DNA of 64,000 nt from DATHXC01 sp035459965 (GCA_035459965.1 DATHXC010000013.1:1-64000); one strand, 5' to 3'; positions 1 to 7,464 are shown, counted from the first letter of the stretch. A program made the numbers and translations. Notes: generated by a model from the sequence alone, not told the origin.

Positions 1-1
1 T

Positions 2-142
2 GAAATGGTGATGCCAGGTGACAACGTATCGATTACAGTTGCGTTGATTGCACCTATCGCTATGGAAGACGGCCTGCGCTTCGCGATTCGTGAAGGTGGT
101 CGTACCGTCGGTGCTGGCGTCGTGGCTAAGATTATTGAATAA
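2..142 (+). CDS. tuf: Elongation factor Tu, C-terminal end (partial)
   Basis: This is the last 46 codons of EF-Tu, the GTPase that delivers aminoacyl-tRNA to the ribosome. The gene begins outside the window. The visible peptide starts EMVMPGDNVSITVAL and ends GRTVGAGVVAKIIE followed by TAA, the conserved end of domain 3. Its place directly before rpsJ is the usual str-S10 junction of proteobacteria. The frame is open from base 2. Family assignment is secure; whether a second tuf copy exists cannot be seen. Confidence 0.97.
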   Translation, partial: EMVMPGDNVSITVALIAPIAMEDGLRFAIREGGRTVGAGVVAKIIE

Positions 143-154
143 GTTGTAACTATT

Positions 155-191
155 AAAACGGCGAGTAGATGTTGAATCTACTCGCCGTTTT
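155..191 (+). terminator. Perfect 15-bp hairpin with T-rich tail between tuf and rpsJ
   Basis: Bases 155-169 (aaaacggcgagtaga) are exactly complementary to 177-191, with a 7-base loop, and are followed by a T-rich stretch. This has the form of an intrinsic terminator after tuf. It ends 34 bases before the rpsJ start. No separate rpsJ promoter is obvious, so it may act as a partial terminator or attenuator that sets the tuf to S10 ratio; that role is inference. Confidence 0.85.
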
Positions 192-225
192 GCTCTTTAG
201 AAAATCGCTCTTTAAGGAAATAAAA

Positions 226-534
226 ATGGCAGCTCAGAAAATCCGTATTCGTCTAAAAGCTTTTGATTATCGTCTGATTGATCAATCAGCTCAGGAAATC
301 GTGGAAACAGCAAAGCGCACAGGCGCTGTGGTTAAAGGCCCGGTTCCATTGCCAACACGTATTGAACGTTTTGACATTCTGCGTTCACCGCACGTCAATA
401 AAACTTCGCGTGACCAGTTCGAAATCCGTACACACCAACGCTTGATGGACATTGTTGACCCAACTGACAAGACGGTAGATGCATTGATGAAGTTGGATCT
501 TCCGGCTGGTGTAGATGTGGAAATCAAGCTTTAA
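226..534 (+). CDS. rpsJ: 30S ribosomal protein S10 (NusE)
   Basis: S10 is a 30S head protein that also acts in NusB-dependent antitermination. The protein is 102 residues, the usual size, and starts MAAQKIRIRLKAFDYRLID. The ATG at 226 follows AAGGAAA. A longer reading frame from 169 would run through the terminator hairpin and is rejected. It is the first gene of the S10 cluster. Unusually, the next gene, rplC, has its own consensus-like promoter, so rpsJ may be transcribed partly apart from it. Confidence 0.97.
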   Translation: MAAQKIRIRLKAFDYRLIDQSAQEIVETAKRTGAVVKGPVPLPTRIERFDILRSPHVNKTSRDQFEIRTHQRLMDIVDPTDKTVDALMKLDLPAGVDVEIKL

Positions 535-567
535 GTAATTAAGTTGTAATAAGTAGTGCGTAGTAAG

Positions 568-596
568 TTGTAATTTGGTGTGGGGTCGGCTATAAT
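568..596 (+). promoter_or_regulatory. Sigma70-type promoter ahead of rplC
   Basis: TTGTAA (568-573) and a perfect TATAAT (591-596) are separated by exactly 17 bases in the rpsJ-rplC gap. Transcription would begin near 603 and give a leader of about 60 nt before rplC. This is the best promoter match in the ribosomal region. It is called from sequence only. Confidence 0.75.
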
Positions 597-614
597 CCGG
601 CCTCTCGTAAAAAC

Positions 615-642
615 AGGCTGGTCAATTGTAATCAGCCTTTTA
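615..642 (+). promoter_or_regulatory. Leader hairpin with short T run upstream of rplC
   Basis: AGGCTG (615-620) pairs with CAGCCT (633-638), and two weaker inner pairs (G-T, T-A) could lengthen the stem. A short T run follows, like a weak intrinsic terminator. It lies between the predicted rplC promoter and the rplC ribosome binding site (aaggaaac). It may be an attenuator or a protein-binding leader; the function is inferred only from position and shape. Confidence 0.5.
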
Positions 643-662
643 ATTAAAATAAGGAAACGATC

Positions 663-1313
663 ATGAGCTTAGGGCTTATTGGTCGCAAGGTGGGCATGAC
701 CCGCGTATTTACTGAAGATGGCGAAAGCATCCCGGTAACTGTGCTGGAAGTTGTTCCCAACCGTGTGACGCAGATCAAGACACTGCAGAGCGATGGCTAT
801 ACAGGCCTTCAAGTCGCTCATGGTGAACGTCGTGCCAGTCGTGTTAGCAAGGCGCTAACAGGTCATTACGCCAAAGCTGGTGTAACTGCTGGTTCCGGCA
901 TCAAAGAATTCTCAGTTGCTGATGACGTGCTTGCTGGCTATACAGTCGGTGGGCAGGTTACCGTGGAAATTTTCCAGGCGGGTCAATTGGTCGATGTGAC
1001 CGGTACCTCACTTGGTAAGGGTTTCGCCGGTGCCATCAAGCGCCATCACTTCAGTTCTAACCGTGCATCGCATGGTAACTCCAAGTCGCACAATGTTCCG
1101 GGCTCTATCGGTATGGCGCAGGATCCAGGTCGAGTATTCCCTGGTAAGCGCATGCCTGGTCATTTGGGTGCTGTGAAGGTTACTACGCAAAATCTGCAAG
1201 TAGTTCGCGTTGATGTTGAGCGCAACTTGTTGCTGATCAAGGGTGCGATTCCTGGCTCTAAAGGCGGCGACGTTGTAGTGCGTCCTGCTGTAAAAGCAAA
1301 GGTGGCCAAATAA
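663..1313 (+). CDS. rplC: 50S ribosomal protein L3
   Basis: L3 is an early-assembly 23S rRNA-binding protein near the peptidyl-transferase centre. The 216-residue product starts MSLGLIGRKVGMTRVFTEDG and contains the conserved central loop HGNSKSHNVPGSIGMAQDPG, the region around the glutamine methylated in E. coli L3. The start follows AAGGAAACGATC. Its stop overlaps the rplD start by one base, so translation of the two is probably coupled. Confidence 0.98.
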   Translation: MSLGLIGRKVGMTRVFTEDGESIPVTVLEVVPNRVTQIKTLQSDGYTGLQVAHGERRASRVSKALTGHYAKAGVTAGSGIKEFSVADDVLAGYTVGGQVTVEIFQAGQLVDVTGTSLGKGFAGAIKRHHFSSNRASHGNSKSHNVPGSIGMAQDPGRVFPGKRMPGHLGAVKVTTQNLQVVRVDVERNLLLIKGAIPGSKGGDVVVRPAVKAKVAK

Positions 1314-1939
1314 TGGAAATCAAATTAATCGATAATAACGGCAAGCCGACCAAAACTGGTCTTGAGCTTTCCGAAGTGACTTTTGGTCGTGAATTCAACG
1401 AAGCCTTGGTTCATCAAGTTATCGTTGCTTATCAGGCTAACGCCCGCACTGCAACGCGTGCCCAATTGGGCCGCGGCAATGTGAGCCATACTACACACAA
1501 GCCCTGGAATCAAAAAGGTACTGGTCGTGCACGTGCTGGTATGAGTTCTAGCCCGATCTGGCGTGGAGGCGGTCGCGCTTTCCCAAATAGTCCAGATGAA
1601 AATTTTAGCCACAAGTTAAACCGTAAGGTTTTCCGTGCTGGTATGCGTTCAATTCTTTCTGAGCTGGTTCGTCAAGAGCGCTTGAATGTTGTTGAAGAAT
1701 TTAGCGTTGATACTCCTAAGACTAAGAATCTGGCTGAAAAGATCAAGGGTCTAGGCTATGCAGCTAGTGTGTTGGTGTTGGTAGATGCATTTGATGAAAA
1801 TCTGTATTTAGCAGCCCGTAACTTGCCAAACGTTTTGGTGGTTGAAGCTCAGTATGCAGATCCTGTGAGTCTGGTGCGCTTTCCTAATGTGATTGCGACC
1901 AAGGCTGCAGTCAAGAAACTTGAGGAGATGCTGGCATGA
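1313..1939 (+). CDS. rplD: 50S ribosomal protein L4
   Basis: L4 lines the exit tunnel and, in E. coli, autoregulates the S10 operon. The protein is 208 residues. It has the extended loop region KPWNQKGTGRARAGMSSSPI and the downstream WRGGGRAFPNS segment typical of L4. It overlaps rplC by one base and rplW by four (ATGA), which indicates tight translational coupling. Whether L4 acts on a leader here is unknown. The hairpin before rplC does not obviously copy the E. coli S10 leader. Confidence 0.98.
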   Translation: MEIKLIDNNGKPTKTGLELSEVTFGREFNEALVHQVIVAYQANARTATRAQLGRGNVSHTTHKPWNQKGTGRARAGMSSSPIWRGGGRAFPNSPDENFSHKLNRKVFRAGMRSILSELVRQERLNVVEEFSVDTPKTKNLAEKIKGLGYAASVLVLVDAFDENLYLAARNLPNVLVVEAQYADPVSLVRFPNVIATKAAVKKLEEMLA

Positions 1940-2256
1940 GCGCAAATCTAAATGTAATTCATAGCCAAGACCGTTTGCTGCAAGTTATCTTGGCGCCGCA
2001 GATCACCGAAAAAGCGACTCATATTGCTGACAAGTATCAGCAGATCGCCTTCAAAGTGCGCACTGATGCAACCAAGCCTGAAATCAAGGCTGCTGTTGAG
2101 TTGGTGTTCAAGGTTGAAGTGCAGGCTGTTACCGTTGCTAATGTCAAGGGTAAAGAAAAGCGTGCTGGTCGTGTGGTGGGTCGTCGTAAGGACTGGAAAA
2201 AAGCTTATGTAAGCTTGAAGCCAGGCCAAGAAATCAACTTTGCAGCGGGCGAATAG
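1936..2256 (+). CDS. rplW: 50S ribosomal protein L23
   Basis: L23 sits at the tunnel exit and is the docking site for trigger factor and SRP. The 106 residues include the family core LLQVILAPQITEKATHIAD and the basic end of the internal loop around VKGKEKRAGRVVGRRKDW. The start overlaps the end of rplD in an ATGA. The N-terminus is a few residues longer than E. coli L23. Assignment is secure from sequence and order. Confidence 0.97.
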   Translation: MSANLNVIHSQDRLLQVILAPQITEKATHIADKYQQIAFKVRTDATKPEIKAAVELVFKVEVQAVTVANVKGKEKRAGRVVGRRKDWKKAYVSLKPGQEINFAAGE

Positions 2257-2265
2257 GAGAAAATC

Positions 2266-3099
2266 ATGGCATTAGTTAAAGTTAAGCCAACTTCCCCTGG
2301 TAGGCGCGCCGTAGTTAAGGTGGTAACACCTGATCTATACAAGGGCAAGCCCCATGCGCCGCTGCTGGAGAAGCAAAGCAAAAATGCTGGTCGTAATAAC
2401 AACGGCCGTATTACCATCCGTCACCAAGGTGGCGGTCATAAACAACATTACCGTTTGGTAGACTTTCGTCGCAATAAAGACGGTATCGTCGCCAAGGTTG
2501 AGCATATTGAATACGATCCAAATCGTAGCGCGCACATCGCATTGTTGTGTTATGCCGATGGTGAGCGTCGTTACATTATTGCTCCACGTGGTATTGCCGC
2601 AGGTGCGCAACTGGTAAGTGGTTCTGATGCGCCTATTAAGGTAGGTAATGCATTGCCACTGCGTAATATCCCGGTTGGTAGCACGATTCACTGCATCGAA
2701 CTGCAGCCAGGTAAGGGTGCACAAATTGCGCGCTCAGCTGGTACTTCAGTTCAGTTGTTGGCACGTGAAGGTAGCTATGCTCAATTGCGTTTACGCTCTG
2801 GCGAAGTTCGTCGCGTGCATGTTGATTGCAAGGCAACCATTGGTGAAGTGGGTAATGAAGAGCATTCATTGCGTTCTATCGGTAAAGCTGGTGCGATGCG
2901 CTGGCGTGGTGTTCGTCCTACCGTTCGCGGTGTGGTGATGAACCCAGTTGATCACCCGCACGGTGGTGGTGAAGGTAAGACTGCTGCTGGTATGAATCCA
3001 GTGAGCCCATGGGGTACGCCAACCAAGGGTTATCGTACTCGTAGCAACAAGCGCACAGACAACATGCGTGTTGCTCGTCGTCCTGCGAATAAGAGGTAA
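2266..3099 (+). CDS. rplB: 50S ribosomal protein L2
   Basis: L2 binds 23S rRNA and the subunit interface and is needed for peptidyl-transferase activity. The protein is 277 residues, the normal length, starting MALVKVKPTSPGRRAVVKV. It keeps the signature MNPVDHPHGGGEGKTAAG near residues 225-242, including the conserved histidine essential for peptide bond formation. It starts after GGAGAAAATC, nine bases beyond rplW. Confidence 0.98.
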   Translation: MALVKVKPTSPGRRAVVKVVTPDLYKGKPHAPLLEKQSKNAGRNNNGRITIRHQGGGHKQHYRLVDFRRNKDGIVAKVEHIEYDPNRSAHIALLCYADGERRYIIAPRGIAAGAQLVSGSDAPIKVGNALPLRNIPVGSTIHCIELQPGKGAQIARSAGTSVQLLAREGSYAQLRLRSGEVRRVHVDCKATIGEVGNEEHSLRSIGKAGAMRWRGVRPTVRGVVMNPVDHPHGGGEGKTAAGMNPVSPWGTPTKGYRTRSNKRTDNMRVARRPANKR

Positions 3100-3104
3100 T
3101 CAAT

Positions 3105-3380
3105 ATGGCACGTTCAGTTAAAAAAGGTCCATTTATCGATGGTCACCTGGCTAAAAAAGTAGAAGTTGCAGCTGCAACCAGAGATCGTAAGCCAATTAAA
3201 ACTTGGTCACGTCGTTCTACTATTTTGCCTGACTTCATTGGTTTGACCATTGCAGTCCACAACGGTAAACAACACATTCCAGTGTTGATTTCAGAAAACA
3301 TGGTTGGCCACAAGCTCGGCGAATTCGCCCTGACCCGTACGTTCAAGGGTCATGCTGCCGACAAGAAAGCCAAGAAGTAG
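3105..3380 (+). CDS. rpsS: 30S ribosomal protein S19
   Basis: S19 forms a 30S head complex with S13 near the A-site tRNA. The 91-residue protein starts MARSVKKGPFIDGHLAKKV and has the typical GHKLGEFALTRTFKGH segment near the C-terminus. The gene lies five bases after rplB and ahead of rplV in the standard order. Nothing is unusual in length or motif. Confidence 0.98.
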   Translation: MARSVKKGPFIDGHLAKKVEVAAATRDRKPIKTWSRRSTILPDFIGLTIAVHNGKQHIPVLISENMVGHKLGEFALTRTFKGHAADKKAKK

Positions 3381-3389
3381 GAGATGACG

Positions 3390-3719
3390 ATGCAAGTATC
3401 TGCTGTATTAAAAGGTGTTCATCTGTCCCCACAGAAGGCTCGCTTGGTTGCTGACCTAGTACGTGGCAAGAAAGTTGACTACGCACTCAATATCTTGAAT
3501 TTTTGCCCAAAAAAGGGTGCTGAAATCATCAAGAAGGTCGTTGAGTCTGCGATTGCCAATGCCGAACACAATGAGGGTGCTGATATCGATGAGTTGAAGG
3601 TGACTTCGATCTATGTTGATAAAGGTGTTGTACTCAAGCGTATTCGTGCCCGTGCTAAAGGCCGTGCTGGACGGATTATCAAACCAACATGTCACATTAC
3701 CGTGACAGTCGGTAACTAA
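3390..3719 (+). CDS. rplV: 50S ribosomal protein L22
   Basis: L22 spans all 23S domains and its beta-hairpin reaches the tunnel constriction, where macrolides act. With the ATG at 3390 it has 109 residues, beginning MQVSAVLKGVHLSPQKARLV. An in-frame ATG at 3384 is only a base or two from the GGAG, whereas 3390 has a normal gap, so 3390 is preferred. The hairpin tip region KRIRARAKGRAGRI is intact. Confidence 0.97.
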   Translation: MQVSAVLKGVHLSPQKARLVADLVRGKKVDYALNILNFCPKKGAEIIKKVVESAIANAEHNEGADIDELKVTSIYVDKGVVLKRIRARAKGRAGRIIKPTCHITVTVGN

Positions 3720-3729
3720 AGGAATCGTT

Positions 3730-4443
3730 ATGGGTCAGAAAATTCATCCAATTGGTTTCCGTCTGAGTGTCCAGAAAAACTGGTCTTCACGTTGGTATGC
3801 CAATAGTAAAAATTTCCCGGCAATGTTGATCAGCGATATCAGGGTTCGTGAGTTCCTGAAGAAAAAGCTATCACACGCTGCTGTGAGCAAAATCATTATC
3901 GAGCGTCCTGCCAAGAACGCAAAAATCACGATTTATAGCGCACGTCCCGGCATTGTGATTGGTAAGAAAGGTGAAGATATTGAATCTTTGCGTTCTAGCC
4001 TGCAGGGCCTGATGGGTGTGCCAGTACATTTGAATATCGAAGAAGTGCGTAAGCCTGAAATAGATGCCACATTGATTGCTGAAAGCATTGCGCAGCAGCT
4101 TGAAAAGCGCGTGATGTTCCGTCGTGCCATGAAGCGTGCTATGCAGAATGCAATGCGTTTAGGCGCGCAAGGTATCAAGATCATGAGCGCTGGTCGTTTG
4201 AATGGTATTGAAATTGCACGTACCGAGTGGTATCGCGAAGGCCGTGTGCCATTGCATACACTGCGTGCAGATATCGACTACGGCGTAGCCGAAGCACAGA
4301 CTACTTACGGCATTATCGGTATTAAAGTTTGGGTATTCAAGGGTGAAGTGTTTGACAACAAGGGTGAACAACCTGCTGTTGCAGCTGCTGAGCCTGAAAA
4401 GAAATTAAGAAAGCCGGGAGCGAAAAATGCTGCAGCCAGCTAG
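3730..4443 (+). CDS. rpsC: 30S ribosomal protein S3
   Basis: S3 lies at the mRNA entry tunnel and contributes helicase function. The 237-residue protein starts MGQKIHPIGFRLSVQKNWSS. It has a KH domain with the PGIVIGKKGEDIE loop around residues 73-85 and the C-terminal domain with YREGRVPLHTLRADIDYG. A lysine/alanine-rich tail follows, longer than the core fold. Its end overlaps rplP by 17 bases, consistent with coupled translation. Confidence 0.98.
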   Translation: MGQKIHPIGFRLSVQKNWSSRWYANSKNFPAMLISDIRVREFLKKKLSHAAVSKIIIERPAKNAKITIYSARPGIVIGKKGEDIESLRSSLQGLMGVPVHLNIEEVRKPEIDATLIAESIAQQLEKRVMFRRAMKRAMQNAMRLGAQGIKIMSAGRLNGIEIARTEWYREGRVPLHTLRADIDYGVAEAQTTYGIIGIKVWVFKGEVFDNKGEQPAVAAAEPEKKLRKPGAKNAAAS

Positions 4444-4843
4444 ACAGAAATTCCGTAAACAGCAAAAAGGCCGTAACAAAGGTATTGCTACAACTGGCAA
4501 TAAAGTCAGTTTTGGTGAGTACGGCTTGAAGGCAATTGGTCGTGGTCGTTTGACTGCGCGTCAAATTGAAGCAGCGCGTCGTGTAATGACTCGTCATATC
4601 AAGCGTGGTGGTCGTGTATGGATCCGTATATTCCCTGACAAGCCTATCTCCAGCAAGCCAGCTGAAGTGCGTATGGGTAATGGTAAGGGTAGTCCTGAGT
4701 ATTTTGTAGCTGAAATTCAGCCAGGCAAAATGCTTTATGAAATGGATGGCGTAAGTGAAGAGTTAGCTCGTGAGGCTTTCCGTTTGGCAGCTGCTAAGTT
4801 GCCAATCGAAACTACATTCACTACCCGTCATATTGGGAGCTAA
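4427..4843 (+). CDS. rplP: 50S ribosomal protein L16
   Basis: L16 is a late-assembly protein that helps position A-site tRNA. The 138 residues start MLQPARQKFRKQQKGRNKG, matching the family N-terminus, so the start inside rpsC is credible although it overlaps by 17 bases. It contains the GGRVWIRIFPDKPISSKPAE segment. The arginine hydroxylated in E. coli L16 should lie in this central region, but I have not aligned it exactly. Confidence 0.98.
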   Translation: MLQPARQKFRKQQKGRNKGIATTGNKVSFGEYGLKAIGRGRLTARQIEAARRVMTRHIKRGGRVWIRIFPDKPISSKPAEVRMGNGKGSPEYFVAEIQPGKMLYEMDGVSEELAREAFRLAAAKLPIETTFTTRHIGS

Positions 4844-4845
4844 TG

Positions 4846-5040
4846 ATGAAAGCAACCGAATTAAGAAACAAGACAGTTGATGAGTTGAATAGTGAGCTAA
4901 TTGAGTTGCGTCGTGCGCAATTCTCTATGCGCATGCAATTGGCAACGCAGCAGCTGAATAAAGTGGACCAAGTAGGCAAAGTTCGTCGCGACATCGCTCG
5001 CGTCAAAACCGTGCTTGCAGAAAAGGCGAAGCAGGCATAA
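4846..5040 (+). CDS. rpmC: 50S ribosomal protein L29
   Basis: L29 is a small helical protein next to L23 at the tunnel exit. The protein has 64 residues, starting MKATELRNKTVDELNSEL. There are two consecutive ATGs. The first (4843) overlaps the rplP stop and is only three bases from GGGAG, while the second (4846) is six bases away and matches the family start, so it is chosen. Standard position between rplP and rpsQ. Confidence 0.96.
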   Translation: MKATELRNKTVDELNSELIELRRAQFSMRMQLATQQLNKVDQVGKVRRDIARVKTVLAEKAKQA

Positions 5041-5042
5041 TT

Positions 5043-5312
5043 ATGAGCGAAACTCAAACTAAAGTAGTCCGCACATTAAGCGGCCGCGTAGTTAGCGACA
5101 AGATGGACAAGACTGTTACCGTGCTGGTTGAGCGCAAAGTGAAGCATGCATTGCTTGGCAAGGTGATCCGTCGTTCTAACAAATTTCACGCACATGATGA
5201 AACTAATCAGTGCAAAGAAGGCGACCTGGTTGTGATCGAAGAAAGCCGTCCGCTTTCGAAGACCAAGACCTGGGTTGTTAGCAAGATCGTAACTAAGACA
5301 ACTAGTATTTAA
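5043..5312 (+). CDS. rpsQ: 30S ribosomal protein S17
   Basis: S17 is an OB-fold primary binder of 16S rRNA. The 89 residues include RTLSGRVVSDKMDKTVTVLV near the start and the EESRPLSKTKTW segment characteristic of the family. It starts two bases after rpmC. It is followed by a 161-base gap with its own promoter and leader before rplN, so it probably ends one transcriptional section of the cluster. Confidence 0.98.
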   Translation: MSETQTKVVRTLSGRVVSDKMDKTVTVLVERKVKHALLGKVIRRSNKFHAHDETNQCKEGDLVVIEESRPLSKTKTWVVSKIVTKTTSI

Positions 5313-5318
5313 TAGTTA

Positions 5319-5347
5319 TTGCGTCGCAGGTCATCGCGATATATAAT
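5319..5347 (+). promoter_or_regulatory. Sigma70-type promoter ahead of rplN
   Basis: TTGCGT (5319-5324) and a perfect TATAAT (5342-5347) have a 17-base spacer, just after the rpsQ stop. Transcription from about 5354 would give a leader of about 120 nt. It corresponds in position to the start of the spc operon. The -35 box matches consensus only in TTG. Confidence 0.65.
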
Positions 5348-5359
5348 GTTGGACTTTTC

Positions 5360-5444
5360 GGCACCCATGCCCCTCAAAAGGCTGAGCTGGTGCCCCAATA
5401 CTGACCGTGGTCTACCGGCCGATGTAACTGGCGGCTGGTATTGG
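5360..5444 (+). promoter_or_regulatory. Structured 5' leader of rplN (candidate cis-regulatory RNA)
   Basis: The leader has two nested foldings. GGCACC (5360-5365) pairs with GGTGCC (5389-5394), with an inner GCC/GGC stem. Directly next to it CCAATAC (5395-5401) pairs with GTATTGG (5438-5444), enclosing a GC-rich segment that can fold further. It ends 29 bases before the rplN start. There is no T run, so it is unlikely to be a terminator. A role in ribosomal-protein feedback is plausible but unproven. I do not recognise a named leader family. Confidence 0.45.
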
Positions 5445-5473
5445 TTTAACGGATTAAGTTGGAGATTATTCTC

Positions 5474-5842
5474 ATGATTCAAATGCAATCTAGGCTGGAT
5501 GTTGCCGATAACACAGGTGCGCGCTCTGTAATGTGCATCAAGGTGTTGGGTGGCTCTAAGCGTCGTTACGCCGGTATTGGCGATGTGATCAAGGTCACTA
5601 TCAAAGATGCCGCTCCACGTGGTCGCGTCAAAAAAGGCGAAGTGTATAGCGCTGTTGTGGTTCGCACCACAAAAGGCGTGCGCCGTCCTGATGGCTCGCT
5701 CGTAAAATTCGATGGCAATGCGGCTGTATTGTTAAATAACAAGCTAGAACCGATTGGTACCCGTATTTTTGGGCCAGTGACACGTGAGCTGCGTAGCGAA
5801 CGTTTCATGAAGATCGTCTCTCTGGCCCCGGAAGTATTGTAA
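5474..5842 (+). CDS. rplN: 50S ribosomal protein L14
   Basis: L14 is a conserved beta-barrel protein at the subunit interface and the target of the silencing factor RsfS. The 122-residue protein starts MIQMQSRLDVADNTGARSVM, exactly the family N-terminus. An upstream in-frame start at 5459 is therefore rejected. GGAGAT lies about nine bases before the ATG. It is the first gene of the spc section, behind its own promoter and leader. Confidence 0.98.
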   Translation: MIQMQSRLDVADNTGARSVMCIKVLGGSKRRYAGIGDVIKVTIKDAAPRGRVKKGEVYSAVVVRTTKGVRRPDGSLVKFDGNAAVLLNNKLEPIGTRIFGPVTRELRSERFMKIVSLAPEVL

Positions 5843-5853
5843 GGAGCTGCTTG

Positions 5854-6171
5854 ATGAGTAAGATTCGCAAGGGCGACGAAGTCGTTCTAAACACAGGTAA
5901 AGACAAAGGTAAGCGCGGTACTGTATTGCGCGTGCTGGATTCCGGTCATGTGTTAGTTGAAGGTGTCAACATGGTGAAGAAGCACGCTAAGCCTAACCCG
6001 ATGAAGGGTGTAACTGGCGGCATCATCAATAAGGAGATGCCACTTGATATCTCCAATGTTGCTTTATTTAATCGTGCCACCCAAAAGGGTGAACGCGTTG
6101 GCTTCAAAACGCTGGATGATGGACGCAAAGTGCGCGTCTTCAAGTCTAGTGGTGAAGTCGTAGACGCATAA
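5854..6171 (+). CDS. rplX: 50S ribosomal protein L24
   Basis: L24 initiates 50S assembly by binding the 5' end of 23S rRNA. It has 105 residues starting MSKIRKGDEVVLNTGKDKGK, with the KOW motif in this N-terminal stretch. The ATG at 5854 follows AAGGAG at a normal distance; the TTG three bases earlier is not needed. It lies 11 bases after rplN. Confidence 0.97.
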   Translation: MSKIRKGDEVVLNTGKDKGKRGTVLRVLDSGHVLVEGVNMVKKHAKPNPMKGVTGGIINKEMPLDISNVALFNRATQKGERVGFKTLDDGRKVRVFKSSGEVVDA

Positions 6172-6190
6172 GCGGAGGCGAGAAAAGCAC

Positions 6191-6730
6191 ATGGCTCGTT
6201 TAAAAGATTTTTATAAGGAAACTGTGGTCAAGCAATTGACGGAGCAGTTTGGTTATACCTCAGCAATGCAAGTTCCGCGCATCGAAAAAATCATCCTGAA
6301 CATGGGTGTCGGTGAAGCGGTTGCTGATAAGAAGGTAATGGAAAACGCTGTTGGTGATATGCAGAAGATTGCAGGCCAGAAGCCAGTGGTAACAAAAGCG
6401 AAAAAATCTGTTGCTGCGTTCAAGATTCGTGATGACTATCCTGTAGGTTGTAAGGTGACGTTACGTCGTGAGCGTATGTATGAGTTTCTGGATCGCCTGA
6501 TTACTGTTGCTATTCCACGTATTCGTGACTTCCGTGGTATTTCAGGTAAGTCATTTGATGGTCGTGGTAATTACAACATGGGTGTCAAAGAACAGATTAT
6601 TTTCCCGGAAATCGAGTACGACAAGATTGATGCGTTGCGTGGTATGAATATCACCATCACAACGACAGCTAAAACTGACGAAGAAGCCCGTGCATTGTTG
6701 TCTGCATTCAGCTTCCCGTTTAGAAACTGA
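6191..6730 (+). CDS. rplE: 50S ribosomal protein L5
   Basis: L5 binds 5S rRNA in the central protuberance and contacts P-site tRNA. The 179-residue protein starts MARLKDFYKETVVKQLTEQF and contains IEKIILNMGVGEAVADKK and RIRDFRGISGKSFDGRGNYN, both family signatures. GGAGGCGAG upstream provides a ribosome binding site. Normal length and place. Confidence 0.98.
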   Translation: MARLKDFYKETVVKQLTEQFGYTSAMQVPRIEKIILNMGVGEAVADKKVMENAVGDMQKIAGQKPVVTKAKKSVAAFKIRDDYPVGCKVTLRRERMYEFLDRLITVAIPRIRDFRGISGKSFDGRGNYNMGVKEQIIFPEIEYDKIDALRGMNITITTTAKTDEEARALLSAFSFPFRN

Positions 6731-6737
6731 GGATCTC

Positions 6738-7043
6738 ATGGCTAAGACCTGTATGATTGAACGCGAACAAAAACGTCGCGACACAGTTAAAAAATACGCA
6801 GCAAAACGCACTGAATTAACAGTGATTGTTAATGATGTTAAAGCTTCCGCAGAAGATCGCCGCGATGCGCGTTTGAAGTTGCAAAGTTTGCCACGTAACT
6901 CCAGCCCTGTGCGTTTGCGTAATCGCTGCGCCTTAACTGGTCGTCCACGTGGTGTGTTCAGTAAATTTGGTATTGGGCGTAGCAAGCTGCGCGAATTGAT
7001 GATGCGTGGCGAAGTGCCAGGCGTCACCAAAGCCAGCTGGTAA
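6738..7043 (+). CDS. rpsN: 30S ribosomal protein S14 (zinc-independent type)
   Basis: S14 is a 30S head protein. At 101 residues it is the longer form that lacks the CxxC pairs of zinc-binding S14. It starts MAKTCMIEREQKRRDTVKKY and ends with RGEVPGVTKASW. The start at 6738 follows GAGGATCTC. A longer frame starting inside rplE is rejected because it has no family similarity before this methionine. Confidence 0.97.
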   Translation: MAKTCMIEREQKRRDTVKKYAAKRTELTVIVNDVKASAEDRRDARLKLQSLPRNSSPVRLRNRCALTGRPRGVFSKFGIGRSKLRELMMRGEVPGVTKASW

Positions 7044-7059
7044 ACGGAGGAATTTAACG

Positions 7060-7455
7060 ATGAGTATGAGTGATCCGATTGCCGATATGCTAACGCGCAT
7101 CCGTAATGCGCAAAGCACTAATAAGCCTACAGTATCTATGCCTGCATCCAAGCTCAAGGGCGCTATCGCTAGCGTATTGAAGGATGAGGGTTATATTGAT
7201 GACTTTGCAGTCAATGCAGTAGACGGTAAACCGCAATTAAATATCAGCCTGAAGTATTATGCTGGCCGCCCAGTAATCGAGAAGATCGACCGCGTAAGCC
7301 GTCCGGGTCTTCGCGTCTATCGCGGTAGCCAAGATATTCCTAAGGTAATGAACGGGCTCGGCGTGACCATAGTGTCTACGTCCAAGGGTGTGATGACTGA
7401 TCGTAAAGCATTAGCTGCCGGTGTCGGTGGTGAAGTGCTGTGCGTAGTGGCTTAA
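7060..7455 (+). CDS. rpsH: 30S ribosomal protein S8
   Basis: S8 binds the central domain of 16S rRNA and, in E. coli, represses the spc operon by binding rplE mRNA. The 131 residues start MSMSDPIADMLTRIRNAQST after CGGAGGAATTTAACG, a strong ribosome binding site. The C-terminal STSKGVMTDRKALAAGVGGE motif is intact. The longer frame beginning within rpsN is rejected. Confidence 0.98.
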   Translation: MSMSDPIADMLTRIRNAQSTNKPTVSMPASKLKGAIASVLKDEGYIDDFAVNAVDGKPQLNISLKYYAGRPVIEKIDRVSRPGLRVYRGSQDIPKVMNGLGVTIVSTSKGVMTDRKALAAGVGGEVLCVVA

Positions 7456-7464
7456 GGAGCAAAT

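Noticed and set aside
169..225. Longer N-terminus for S10 from the ATG at 169
   Set aside because: It would be read through the terminator hairpin and has no similarity to S10 before MAAQKIR; the ATG at 226 has a good ribosome binding site.
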